DNA from: an uncultured bacterium
GTDB taxonomy: Bacteria; Verrucomicrobiota; Kiritimatiellia; CAIKKV01; CAITUY01
Assembly: GCA_903934155.1 (NCBI GenBank)
Contig: CAIZMS010000377.1
Span: 1-10,910 of the forward strand
Length of the DNA stretch: 10,910 nucleotides
Reading direction: 5' to 3'
Below, piece by piece: positions 1 to 7,402 of this stretch (position 1 is its first letter; each line of letters starts with the position of its first letter). The translations under genes were made by a program, and so were the position numbers. A model generated the notes under the pieces. The model was not told where the DNA came from. It saw only the letters and a program-made list of their open reading frames with translations, and made no database searches.

Positions 1-1788
1 CGTAATCATCTCAGCCGCATCTCGGCCCGTGACCTGGAAGAATCCGTACAGCGCCGCACTGTCGAGCGTTACCAGTGGTTCCTCTTCCCGGCCATTCTCG
101 GCTTCCTCGCCGTCGCCTTCTTTAGCCGGGGCCAGATCGCGTTGAAGAGAAAGACGAACATCGAACATTCAACGTCGAACGTTCAACGTTCAATGTTGAA
201 TGTTGGATGTTCGATGTTCGTTCTCCTCACCTCCACGCTCTTCGCTCAGACCAACGTCTCTTCACCGGTGGACCGCGACCTCCGGGCGCGGTCAGTGCCC
301 CCCGGCCGGGAAGGGGCTCGTCTAGCCCAGAAGCTTTACCTCATGGGGAAATATGACGATTCGGCCGCCGCCTACCAGAGCGCCGCACAAACAGCCGCCA
401 CCGCCACCCGGGACGATTATCTTTTTAACGCCGGCTGCTCATTGCTCAAGGCGGGAAAAGCCGGGGAGGCGGCCGATGTTTTCCGCTCCATAACCAGCGT
501 GGAGGGGGAACGCGGTTCTCTCGCCGCCTATAACCTGGGCTGTGCACTCTTTGTTGATTCCTCTCTCCCAAAATCTGACCCCAAACAACCCGACCCCTCT
601 GCGCCGGAAAAGCGTGATAAACTCGTTAATCAGGCAGGTTTAGCCTTCCAAAAGGCGCTCTATCAGGGACTGGACGACCCTGATACCCGAAAGAATCTGG
701 CCGTGGTAGCAGGACTCGCTCCTGCCGCAAAAGAGGAGGCTAAAATCGCCCGCCTGATGGCCGAGCATGGCCAGGCACAACCCGGCTCCCTCGCCGACAC
801 CATGCTGCTTCAGCAACGCAAGCTCCTCCAGGCTATCCCGAGCGCCTTCACCAACACCACCCCCGCCCTGATCGGAAATCTGGAGTCCCTGGCCGATGAA
901 CAGGATCAAACCGCCGACCTCATGATCCCGCTCAAGGGAAAGCTGCTCCAGGCCATTTCTCAATCGCAATCCTCCGGCAACAACACCAATGCCCAACAGC
1001 AACTCGCCCAGATCAATGCCTTCGCGGAAGCCATACGGGATCAACTTTTCGGCGTTTCCACGGCCCTGCGTGACCTTGACCGCTCCGCCGGTCCCTCCGC
1101 CGCACAGGCGGAGTCGTCCCTCTACTCTCTCTGGAAAGGGATCGCCGGATATCAACAACTGCTCCGGGAAGACATCGAGCGCCAGACCAATGCCATGGTC
1201 GCGGCGCAAGGCACGACCCGTAAGAATGACCAGTCGGAAGCCCTCATTCTCACAGGCCTCTTCAAGGAGCGGTTTGAGCAGACCGTCCCACCGGAAGGAA
1301 TCAGCAAGCCCATTGAGCAAACCTCCACCAACCAGCCTGCCGACACCAATACCACCGAAGTCATTCTCTCCGCCGAGGATCGCGCCAAAATCGTCACCCT
1401 GGCCGACCAGGCGATAGCCGCTCAAACTGTCGCCAAGGAAAACATCACCACCAATCTCACCGTTGCCCTGCCGCACCAGCGCAAGGCTTACACCCTGCTC
1501 AAGGAAATCGAGAAACTCCTCCCCAAGGAAAATCAACCGCAGGACAATTCCCAACAACAGGATCAGAAGAACAATCAACAGAAACAGGATCAACCGAAGG
1601 AACCTCCCAAGGAGCAACCCAAGGAACAGAAAAAACCTGAAAAGCAGGAACCTCAAAAAGGCGAGATGTCGAAGGATGATCTGCAGCGGATGCTGGAGAA
1701 AGCCAAGCAGCGGGAGAAGGAGCACGAGCAGGAAAAGCGCGACCGCGACAACGCGATCCCCATGTCGCCCGCGGAAAGAGACTGGTGA
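1..1788 (+). CDS. BatB C-terminal anchor joined in frame to BatC-like TPR protein (5' partial)
   Basis: The frame is open from base 1 to the TGA at 1786-1788, so the gene starts before the window. Codons 1-43 end in a membrane segment (residues 27-41, after RYQW). This matches the usual end of BatB-type VWA proteins, which have a C-terminal anchor after the VWA domain. Codons 53-73 are the translation of an inserted palindrome. A short hydrophobic stretch (VLLTSTLFAQ) follows. TPR-like helices then lie at about 319-396, 415-495 and 520-710, as in BatC. From about 1525 to the end the protein is low-complexity Q/K/P/E, rich in QPKE repeats, ending in AERDW, a familiar BatC-like tail. Bat proteins form a membrane complex with a poorly defined role in stress or oxygen tolerance. 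If the cell starts BatC separately, the candidates are TTG 142, ATG 193 or ATG 214; none has a good Shine-Dalgarno. A true BatB-BatC fusion is the simplest reading. The family call is good; the start is uncertain. Confidence 0.85.
   Translation, partial: RNHLSRISARDLEESVQRRTVERYQWFLFPAILGFLAVAFFSRGQIALKRKTNIEHSTSNVQRSMLNVGCSMFVLLTSTLFAQTNVSSPVDRDLRARSVPPGREGARLAQKLYLMGKYDDSAAAYQSAAQTAATATRDDYLFNAGCSLLKAGKAGEAADVFRSITSVEGERGSLAAYNLGCALFVDSSLPKSDPKQPDPSAPEKRDKLVNQAGLAFQKALYQGLDDPDTRKNLAVVAGLAPAAKEEAKIARLMAEHGQAQPGSLADTMLLQQRKLLQAIPSAFTNTTPALIGNLESLADEQDQTADLMIPLKGKLLQAISQSQSSGNNTNAQQQLAQINAFAEAIRDQLFGVSTALRDLDRSAGPSAAQAESSLYSLWKGIAGYQQLLREDIERQTNAMVAAQGTTRKNDQSEALILTGLFKERFEQTVPPEGISKPIEQTSTNQPADTNTTEVILSAEDRAKIVTLADQAIAAQTVAKENITTNLTVALPHQRKAYTLLKEIEKLLPKENQPQDNSQQQDQKNNQQKQDQPKEPPKEQPKEQKKPEKQEPQKGEMSKDDLQRMLEKAKQREKEHEQEKRDRDNAIPMSPAERDW
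155..220. repeat. 66-bp imperfect palindrome at the BatB-BatC junction
   Basis: Bases 155-168 (CGAACATCGAACAT) are the exact reverse complement of 207-220. The inner arms pair imperfectly up to a centre near 187/188, so the whole 66 bp can fold into one long hairpin. It is built from degenerate GAAC/CAAC-type units, which also gives it an internal direct-repeat texture. Its length is 22 codons, so it keeps the reading frame. Its translation (NIEHSTSNVQRSMLNV...) resembles spurious peptides I remember from PVC-group genomes, where such palindromes are dispersed. That last point is recollection, not something tested here. Confidence 0.8.
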
Positions 1789-4313
1789 TGAACATGGGCG
1801 GCATTTTCCAATCCGTCTGGTTAGCCCTGCTGCTCCTGTTCCCCCTTGCCGCCTTCGCCGAGTCCCCCACGCTCGAGGTGAATGTCAACCGCGACCGGGT
1901 CTATCTCGGGGAATCCTTTCTGCTGGAGGTTAAGGTCGGCGGCGCCGACAATCCGGATGCCCCTGATCTTTCCGCCATCGGGAATTGCGCCATTGAACTG
2001 CTGGGAAGCCAGTCGGCCAGCCAATACAGCATCACGATCGTCAACGGCCGGATGAGCAAGACAGGCTTTACCGGGCGACGCTTCACCTACAAACTGACCC
2101 CCGCCACCGAGGGCCGGGTCACCACCGGCCCCATCACGGCCACCGTTTCCGGAACCCCCTTGACCACAACCGGTCCGGTCGTGACGGTCACCGGAATCAC
2201 CCGACAGGAAACCGTCTCCCTCGCCGTCATCGCGTCACGGGACACCGTGCTCGTCGATGAACCTTTTGAGATCCGGCTCTCCATTAAAATACGCCGACTG
2301 CCCGGCCCCTTCGCGGATGTGGATCCGCTTTTCCCTGCCGATCCCCCGCATCTCGAGGCGGACTATCTTAACGCCAAGGAAATTGACGGACTTAAAGGCC
2401 CGGATTACCAGCGACTCCTAAATGAGCGAGTGATCCAGCGCAATCAACCCGGGTTCACTCTCAACAACTATACCGTCCAGGCCGACATGTTTGACTTCAG
2501 CGCCATGATGGGTCAGCAGGGCACACCCGCGCGTTTTAAGTTGGATCGCCGGGCCATCGAGGAAAAGGGAAAGGCCTTTTGGGAATACGGCATCACCGTT
2601 CCCTTCTCCCCGCTCTCGGAAGGCTCCTATACCTTCGGTCCCCTTATTTTTAAGGGAAATGTCCCCATCTCCGTGAATCCGCAAGGCAACGCCACGGGGG
2701 AATCCATCTTTGCCATAGGCAATGCCGCGATCGTCCGGGTCATTCCTCCACCCGAGGATACCCGCCCCACTTCCTACAGCGGAGCAATAGGAAGTAATCT
2801 TGTCGCGGAAGCCGCGCTGGACGCGCAAACCTGCAACGTGGGTGACCCCCTCAAGCTGACCCTGACCCTGTCGGGCGCCATCCAGATGCGAAACCTCACC
2901 CCACCCAAACTCAGCCTTCAAACCAACCTGCTGGATCATTTTGACTTCTATGACGAATCTGTGCAGACCGTGAAACAGGACAACCTGCGTCGTTATTCCT
3001 ATACCCTGCGTCCCCGCCATGCCGGTTCATTCGAATTCCCGCCGGTTGAGGCATCCTTCTATGATGTCACCTCCCGCCAATACCGGATCGTCAAAACCGA
3101 ACCCATACCCCTGAAGGTTCGGTTAACGGCGGAAGTGACCGCCGCCCAAGTGGTGGGCGGCTCGACTAATCAAACCATCATCCTGCATCGTCAGGAGGAA
3201 TCCGCGATGCGTCCTGCCGGAATGCGCATGGATCCGGCCATCGCCGAAACCACGCCCCTGCTCGGCTCTCCGCTCCGGTTGCTGGGAGTCGCCCTCACCG
3301 GCCCGGTGATATTCTGCCTGGGCCTCCTGTGGATCCTGTTCAGGCGCCACCGGCCCGCCTTCCAGGAATCCCGCCGGCGCCGGGCCGCCTTTGCTCACGC
3401 CCAAACAGCCCTGAAATCAGAAAGCCAGGCCGATCCCTGCCTGATTCTGCGACGGTATCTTGCGGATCGGTTTAACAGCCGAACCGAATCCATGACCCCA
3501 TCGGAGGTGAAAAACTTTCTGACCGGGCGCGGTATCCCGTTATCTCTGGCGGAGCAGTTTGCCACCCTGATGCAGCTCCACTTCAACGCCGCCTTTGAAA
3601 CCACTCGGGCGGACTCGCCGGGCAGCACGACGGAACTGGAATCCCTGCTCGCCAAAATTGAGCGGCATCTCAATACGACCCGGGCCCAACCCGGTGCCCC
3701 TGAAATTCTTTCCTTCTTATTCGTCCTGCTCGCCGTCCTGCCGGGCATCGCTTCCACGCCTGCGGAACGAACCTTTATCCGCGATGAGGCCGCTGCGGAA
3801 CTGGGGTCGGCACAATCCCCAAAGGATTTCCTGATGGCGGCCGAAACCTGCCAGAAATTGGTAGACCTGGGAATCCGGAATGCCCCGCTCTTCTACAATC
3901 AGGGAACCGCCCTGCTGTTGGCCGACAAGCCGTCGGACGCCATCACGGTTCTCCTTCGTGCCGAGCGCTACGGGGGCAGCGCCCCGGACATTCGACGAAA
4001 CCTTGCCATCGCCCAAGCCAAAAAAGAGGGCTTCAAAACCCCAGTCATCTCCTGGCTCAGGATGATCCTGTTCTGGCACTATGGACTGGACTGCGCCTCA
4101 CGAACTGTTCTGGCCGCGGCCGCCTTCTCCGGACTCTGGCTGGCATGGGCTTTGTTTAGTCTGGGAGCCCGGAGAACCGGGAAAACGATGGGCACGCTCT
4201 GCCTGATACTTCTGATTGGCTGGGGATCCAGCGTCCTGGCCACCCTTCAGCAGGAAAACCGAATCCAACGTCCCCTCTCCACCGGGACATCGGAGACCCA
4301 ACCCACTCCCTGA
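1788..4313 (+). CDS. BatD-like protein fused to a BatE-like TPR/membrane module
   Basis: ATG 1788 overlaps the previous TGA by one base and has GGAAAGAG at 1772-1779, eight bases upstream. The GTG at 1785 is a less likely start. Residues 1-24 form a signal peptide ending AFA before ESPTLEV. A long extracytoplasmic beta-rich region with BatD character follows (VNRDRVYLGESFLLEV; later TSYSGAIGSNLVAEA and QTCNVGDPLKLTLTLSG). A membrane segment lies at about 3282-3345, followed by a basic cytosolic stretch. A second hydrophobic segment at about 3703-3753 looks like a signal peptide now internal to the protein. Next come a TPR (FYNQGTALLLADKPSDAI) and two closely spaced hydrophobic segments at about 4066-4250. 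That order is the architecture of BatE, except that the SH3-like end found in many BatE proteins is absent. At 841 residues the protein is longer than ordinary BatD. It would dock TPR and beta domains beside the BatB-like protein at the membrane. Confidence 0.88.
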   Translation: MNMGGIFQSVWLALLLLFPLAAFAESPTLEVNVNRDRVYLGESFLLEVKVGGADNPDAPDLSAIGNCAIELLGSQSASQYSITIVNGRMSKTGFTGRRFTYKLTPATEGRVTTGPITATVSGTPLTTTGPVVTVTGITRQETVSLAVIASRDTVLVDEPFEIRLSIKIRRLPGPFADVDPLFPADPPHLEADYLNAKEIDGLKGPDYQRLLNERVIQRNQPGFTLNNYTVQADMFDFSAMMGQQGTPARFKLDRRAIEEKGKAFWEYGITVPFSPLSEGSYTFGPLIFKGNVPISVNPQGNATGESIFAIGNAAIVRVIPPPEDTRPTSYSGAIGSNLVAEAALDAQTCNVGDPLKLTLTLSGAIQMRNLTPPKLSLQTNLLDHFDFYDESVQTVKQDNLRRYSYTLRPRHAGSFEFPPVEASFYDVTSRQYRIVKTEPIPLKVRLTAEVTAAQVVGGSTNQTIILHRQEESAMRPAGMRMDPAIAETTPLLGSPLRLLGVALTGPVIFCLGLLWILFRRHRPAFQESRRRRAAFAHAQTALKSESQADPCLILRRYLADRFNSRTESMTPSEVKNFLTGRGIPLSLAEQFATLMQLHFNAAFETTRADSPGSTTELESLLAKIERHLNTTRAQPGAPEILSFLFVLLAVLPGIASTPAERTFIRDEAAAELGSAQSPKDFLMAAETCQKLVDLGIRNAPLFYNQGTALLLADKPSDAITVLLRAERYGGSAPDIRRNLAIAQAKKEGFKTPVISWLRMILFWHYGLDCASRTVLAAAAFSGLWLAWALFSLGARRTGKTMGTLCLILLIGWGSSVLATLQQENRIQRPLSTGTSETQPTP

Positions 4314-4317
4314 TCTC

Positions 4318-4343
4318 TCCCTTTTTTCTGTCCCTTTTTTCTT
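4318..4343. repeat. Tandem 13-bp pyrimidine repeat after the Bat genes
   Basis: Two adjacent copies (TCCCTTTTTTCTG and TCCCTTTTTTCTT, one mismatch) begin four bases after the batD stop. The tract is all pyrimidine except one G. It contains T-runs, but I see no convincing GC-rich stem before it, so I do not call an intrinsic terminator. It separates the Bat genes from the Mg2+ module. A poor promoter-like pair (TTGTTC, 17 bases, TAGCAT) follows at about 4343-4371; it is too weak to call. Confidence 0.6.
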
Positions 4344-4403
4344 GTTCAGGTTCAGTCTCTTGCATAGCATCCCTGCCTTCCACACCGCACCTTAAACCAG
4401 GTC

Positions 4404-5714
4404 ATGACAGAAACCGTCAAAACAATGGAGCACGCCGCCTCACCGCGGACAAACGGCATCGGCGAAAACGCCATGCCGGCGGTTGTCTTTTACAACTTCT
4501 CCGACCTGCTGGGTCAACCCGTGCGATACGAAGATGAGTCCCGTCCCTTCGGAAAATTGTACGATATCGGGGCCTCTACCCAAACCTCCTATCCTCTCTC
4601 CACCAGCCTGGATATCATAACCCGTCAAGGGCACACCATTTTACCCTGGAGCGCTGTGAAAGTGATGACGGCAAGGGAAACCATTCTCGCACGAGTTTCC
4701 GAGGCGGCGCCTATCGCCGATTTCTGGGCGCGCCGTGATGTGCTGGACGATCAGGTTGTGGATGTATCGGGCGCCCAGGTGTTGCGGGTTAACGATGTCC
4801 ATCTCATCTATTCCGAAAACAAACTGATCTTCGGGCATGTCGAGGTTGGACTGCGTGGCATCCTGCGTCGACTTCGCTTCGAACGCTTCATTGCCTTTCT
4901 CGCGCAATGGCTCTTTGACTATACCCTCAAGGACACCTTTGTCACTTGGCGCCATATTCAGGTTCTCTCTCCAGGCGGCATTCCCGGTGGTGTCCGGGTC
5001 AATAAAATTTCAGAAGAGCGGCTCGCCGATATCCATCCGGCGGAACTGGCCGATATTCTGGAACAACTGGGCGTCAAGGATCGTCAGGTCCTCTTCAATT
5101 CCCTATCGGTCGAGACCGCCGCCGACACGCTCGAGGAGATCAATCCTGAGTTCCAGCGCACCTTGGTCTCGCAAGGGGAACCCGGTCGCGTGGCCGACAT
5201 CCTGGAAGAGATGCCCCCTGACGAGGCCGCCGAGGTATTACGCGATCTTGGCCCCGATGCCCAGGGACTCATCAACCACATGGATCACGAGTCGGCCGCC
5301 GAGGTTCAAACACTTCTGGCGCACAAGGAGGAAAGCGCCGGGGGCGTGCTGGACACAAACTGTCTGGAGGCCCTGACCACTGAAACAGCCGCCTCCATCC
5401 TGGAAAAGCTCCGGGCCCTTCCCGAGGATGTCAAAATCTATAATTTGATTTACGTGGTGGATGAAAAGCGACTCCTGAAGGGCGTCATCAGTCTGCGTGG
5501 ACTGTTCCGCGCCACGCCGGATTCCCTTCTGGGAACTATCATGGACGAGGTATTGGTCCAGGTTTTACCGGGCACCCGCCTGAAGGAAGTGGCGCGGGAA
5601 TTTGCCAAATATGGATTCCAGGCCCTTCCGGTGGTCGACGAAAATGGACTGTTCATGGGTATTGTCAGGTACGACAGCGTTCTCTCCCAATTAGCCGATT
5701 TCCTGAAAGATTAA
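4404..5714 (+). CDS. Free-standing MgtE-type Mg2+ sensor (PRC-barrel-like, MgtE_N, two CBS domains)
   Basis: The 436-residue protein has no membrane segment. Residues about 25-100 and 105-195 look like two PRC-barrel-type beta segments (for example DVLDDQVVDVSGAQVLRVND). Residues about 205-310 are the helical MgtE_N superhelix (HPAELADILEQL, ADILEEMPPDEAAEVLRDL). Residues about 315-436 are a CBS pair: AGGVLDTN corresponds to AGGLMTP of MgtE, followed by IYVVDEKRLLKGVISLRGL and FQALPVVDENGLFMGIV. In MgtE these same domains bind Mg2+ (and ATP in the CBS part) and gate the channel; the channel domain is absent here. The transporter gene starts 9 bases downstream, so I infer that this protein senses cytosolic Mg2+ and regulates that partner. 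The start is not certain: ATG 4404 has only a weak AGG upstream, and ATG 4425 and ATG 4470 are alternatives that keep all domains. Some databases may label such proteins as Mg2+ transporters, which would be misleading. Confidence 0.9.
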   Translation: MTETVKTMEHAASPRTNGIGENAMPAVVFYNFSDLLGQPVRYEDESRPFGKLYDIGASTQTSYPLSTSLDIITRQGHTILPWSAVKVMTARETILARVSEAAPIADFWARRDVLDDQVVDVSGAQVLRVNDVHLIYSENKLIFGHVEVGLRGILRRLRFERFIAFLAQWLFDYTLKDTFVTWRHIQVLSPGGIPGGVRVNKISEERLADIHPAELADILEQLGVKDRQVLFNSLSVETAADTLEEINPEFQRTLVSQGEPGRVADILEEMPPDEAAEVLRDLGPDAQGLINHMDHESAAEVQTLLAHKEESAGGVLDTNCLEALTTETAASILEKLRALPEDVKIYNLIYVVDEKRLLKGVISLRGLFRATPDSLLGTIMDEVLVQVLPGTRLKEVAREFAKYGFQALPVVDENGLFMGIVRYDSVLSQLADFLKD

Positions 5715-5723
5715 CGGGGAATT

Positions 5724-6965
5724 ATGACACGGTGGAAAAACTTCAAAGCGCATCTGGCCCTGTTTGCCCTAGTCGTGGGACCCGGCATCATCACCGCCAA
5801 CGTGGACAACGATGCCGGCGGTATCGCCACCTATTCCGTGGCGGGCGCGACGTTTGGCTATTCATTGCTGTGGGTACTGGCTCCGACCTGCCTGCTCCTG
5901 GTGCTCGTCCAGGAAATGTGCAGCCGAATGGGCGTCGTGACCGGAAAGGGCCTCTCCGCCCTGATCCGGGAACGGTTCGGGCTGGGAGTGTCCTTCTACC
6001 TCATGATTGCGCTGTTCTTCACAAACCTCGGCAATGTGATCGCCGACTTCGCGGGACTTGCCGCCAGCGCCGAAATCTTCGGCCTGCACCGGTTTTGGGC
6101 CGTCCCGATCGGCGCCTTCCTGCTCTGGCACATGGTCATCAAAGGATCCTACAAAACCATTGAGCGGGTCTTTTTCGTGGCGTGTGTCTTTTATGTAGCC
6201 TACCTGATTTCCGGATTCCTCGCCAAACCGGACTGGTCGACGGCGGTCTACCAAAGCGTGGTTCCGACCAATTCCTGGACCAGCGCCTCGTTTTACATGA
6301 TCGTGGGGATTGTGGGCACCACCATCGCGCCCTGGATGCAGTTTTACCAGCAGGCCAGTGTTGTGGAAAAAGGGATTCCGTTGAAACACTACCGCTACTC
6401 CAAGTGGGATACCATCGCCGGAGCCATTGTCGTCACAATCGTCTGCTATTTTATCGTGCTCGCCTGCGCCGCCACCCTCCACAAGGAAGGAATCATCATC
6501 GAAACAGCCGGGGATGCCGCCAAGGCGCTGAGACCGGCGGCCGGAAATTATTGTGCCGGTCTTTTCGCGTTCGGATTGATGAGCGCCTCATTGTTTGGGG
6601 CGGCCATCCTGCCGATTTCCACGGCCACCAGCATCTGCGAGGCCATGGGCTGGGAGCGCGGGGTGAACCGGAAATTCACCGAAGCCCCTCAGTACTACTC
6701 CCTGTACACGGTGGTGATTTTTGCCGGCGCGGCCGTAGCGCTGGCGGCCAGCAACAAAATGCTCGTCCCCATCATGCTCTTCTCGCAGGTCATCAACGGC
6801 GTCCTGCTACCTGTGATCATCTTTTTCATGCTGAAAATCACCAGCGACAAGACGATCATGGGCGCCCACGTGAACAGCCGGGGCTTCAACATCGTCGCCT
6901 GGTCCGGTGCCATCATCACCGCCTCGATCAGCGTCATCATGGTCGTCATGACCCTGATCCAGTAA
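5724..6965 (+). CDS. NRAMP/SLC11-family transporter, probably a Mg2+ transporter of the NRMT type
   Basis: The 413-residue protein is strongly hydrophobic, with about 11 membrane segments spread over its length, as in NRAMP proteins. The opening GPGIITANVDND aligns with the GPG...DPGN segment of NRAMP helix 1, and the later GTTIAPWMQFY with the GATVMPHN segment of helix 6. At the metal site the Asp is kept (D30), but Asn becomes Gly (G33), Met becomes Ala (A202) and His becomes Trp (W204). The Met is what selects transition metals in classical Mn2+/Fe2+ NRAMPs. Its loss is known from the NRAMP-related Mg2+ transporters, so Mg2+ (possibly with Mn2+) is the likely substrate. GGGGA at 5716-5720, right after the previous stop, is the ribosome site, though only three bases from ATG 5724. 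No other start keeps helix 1. The gene is co-transcribed with the sensor gene. The family is certain; the substrate is inferred. Confidence 0.92.
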   Translation: MTRWKNFKAHLALFALVVGPGIITANVDNDAGGIATYSVAGATFGYSLLWVLAPTCLLLVLVQEMCSRMGVVTGKGLSALIRERFGLGVSFYLMIALFFTNLGNVIADFAGLAASAEIFGLHRFWAVPIGAFLLWHMVIKGSYKTIERVFFVACVFYVAYLISGFLAKPDWSTAVYQSVVPTNSWTSASFYMIVGIVGTTIAPWMQFYQQASVVEKGIPLKHYRYSKWDTIAGAIVVTIVCYFIVLACAATLHKEGIIIETAGDAAKALRPAAGNYCAGLFAFGLMSASLFGAAILPISTATSICEAMGWERGVNRKFTEAPQYYSLYTVVIFAGAAVALAASNKMLVPIMLFSQVINGVLLPVIIFFMLKITSDKTIMGAHVNSRGFNIVAWSGAIITASISVIMVVMTLIQ

Positions 6966-6991
6966 ACCAGACCGGCTTCATCCGACGGGCT

Positions 6992-7369
6992 TTACGGCTT
7001 TTTTCCAATCCGCCCGCTCTGCACGCCATCGAAATAAGCATCAGCCTCCGCCTCACTGGCAAAGATATTCAGGGACGGGGAGATGGCGGCGATGTCGAGG
7101 ATCTTCCGGATCGGGGGTGGCACATGGAGAACCCCGCAGACCCCACCCGTAGCCTTGAGCTTCTTGTACGCTCCGAGTATGGCGCGCAACCCGGCCGAGG
7201 AGATATAGGCGAGATTCGTCATTTCGAATGTGATCGACCGAGGGGACGCCGCAAACAGGTATTGAAGCATCTGCTCCAACTGGGGGGCGGTGATTGAATC
7301 CAGACGTCCATCCAGCGCCAAAACAAAATATCCCGGCCGGCCTTCGGTGGATTTCAGCTTCAAACTCAT
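6992..7369 (-). CDS. STAS-domain protein, anti-anti-sigma factor type
   Basis: The 125-residue protein is a single STAS domain. It opens with a beta strand (YFVLALDGRLDSITAPQLEQ) and carries the family phosphorylation motif AYISSAGLRAIL. By alignment with SpoIIAA-type proteins the phosphoacceptor would be S58. Proteins of this kind normally bind an anti-sigma kinase when unphosphorylated and release it when phosphorylated. No partner kinase, PP2C phosphatase or sigma factor lies in the window, so the target is unknown. ATG 7369 has GGAGA at 7376-7380 (minus strand), six bases upstream, a good ribosome site. It lies 33 bases after the RNase III stop on the same strand and is the last gene of the minus-strand run. 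It ends 26 bases from the convergent transporter gene. The C-terminal tail (SGRIGKKP) is short and basic. Confidence 0.93.
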   Translation of the reverse strand: MSLKLKSTEGRPGYFVLALDGRLDSITAPQLEQMLQYLFAASPRSITFEMTNLAYISSAGLRAILGAYKKLKATGGVCGVLHVPPPIRKILDIAAISPSLNIFASEAEADAYFDGVQSGRIGKKP

Positions 7370-7402
7370 AATGATTCTCCGTCCTCTTTAAGCTAGTTTC
7401 GA

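Noticed and set aside
640..1725. Long minus-strand open frame (361 codons) opposite the BatC region
   Set aside because: It is antisense to a convincing TPR and Q/K/P/E-rich protein. Its Leu/Phe/Arg-rich repetitive sequence is what the complement of Lys/Gln/Glu codons gives.
2418..3020. Minus-strand open frame (200 codons) inside the BatD-like gene
   Set aside because: Antisense shadow of the coherent beta-rich BatD domain; no motif of its own.
4343..4371. Promoter-like TTGTTC, 17 bases, TAGCAT before the Mg2+ sensor gene
   Set aside because: Only three and four matches to the sigma-70 consensus, which may not apply to this phylum; a chance match of this quality is common.
6966..6991. Possible bidirectional terminator between the convergent genes
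   Set aside because: The CGGCTT copies here are direct, not inverted, repeats. The only stem found is five base pairs with a G-U pair and no T-run, and the nearby T-run lies inside the STAS gene.
6182..7297. Plus-strand open frame (371 codons) across the transporter end and the STAS gene
   Set aside because: It overlaps two well-supported genes in other frames, is rich in His/Arg/Gln, and shows no recognisable motif.
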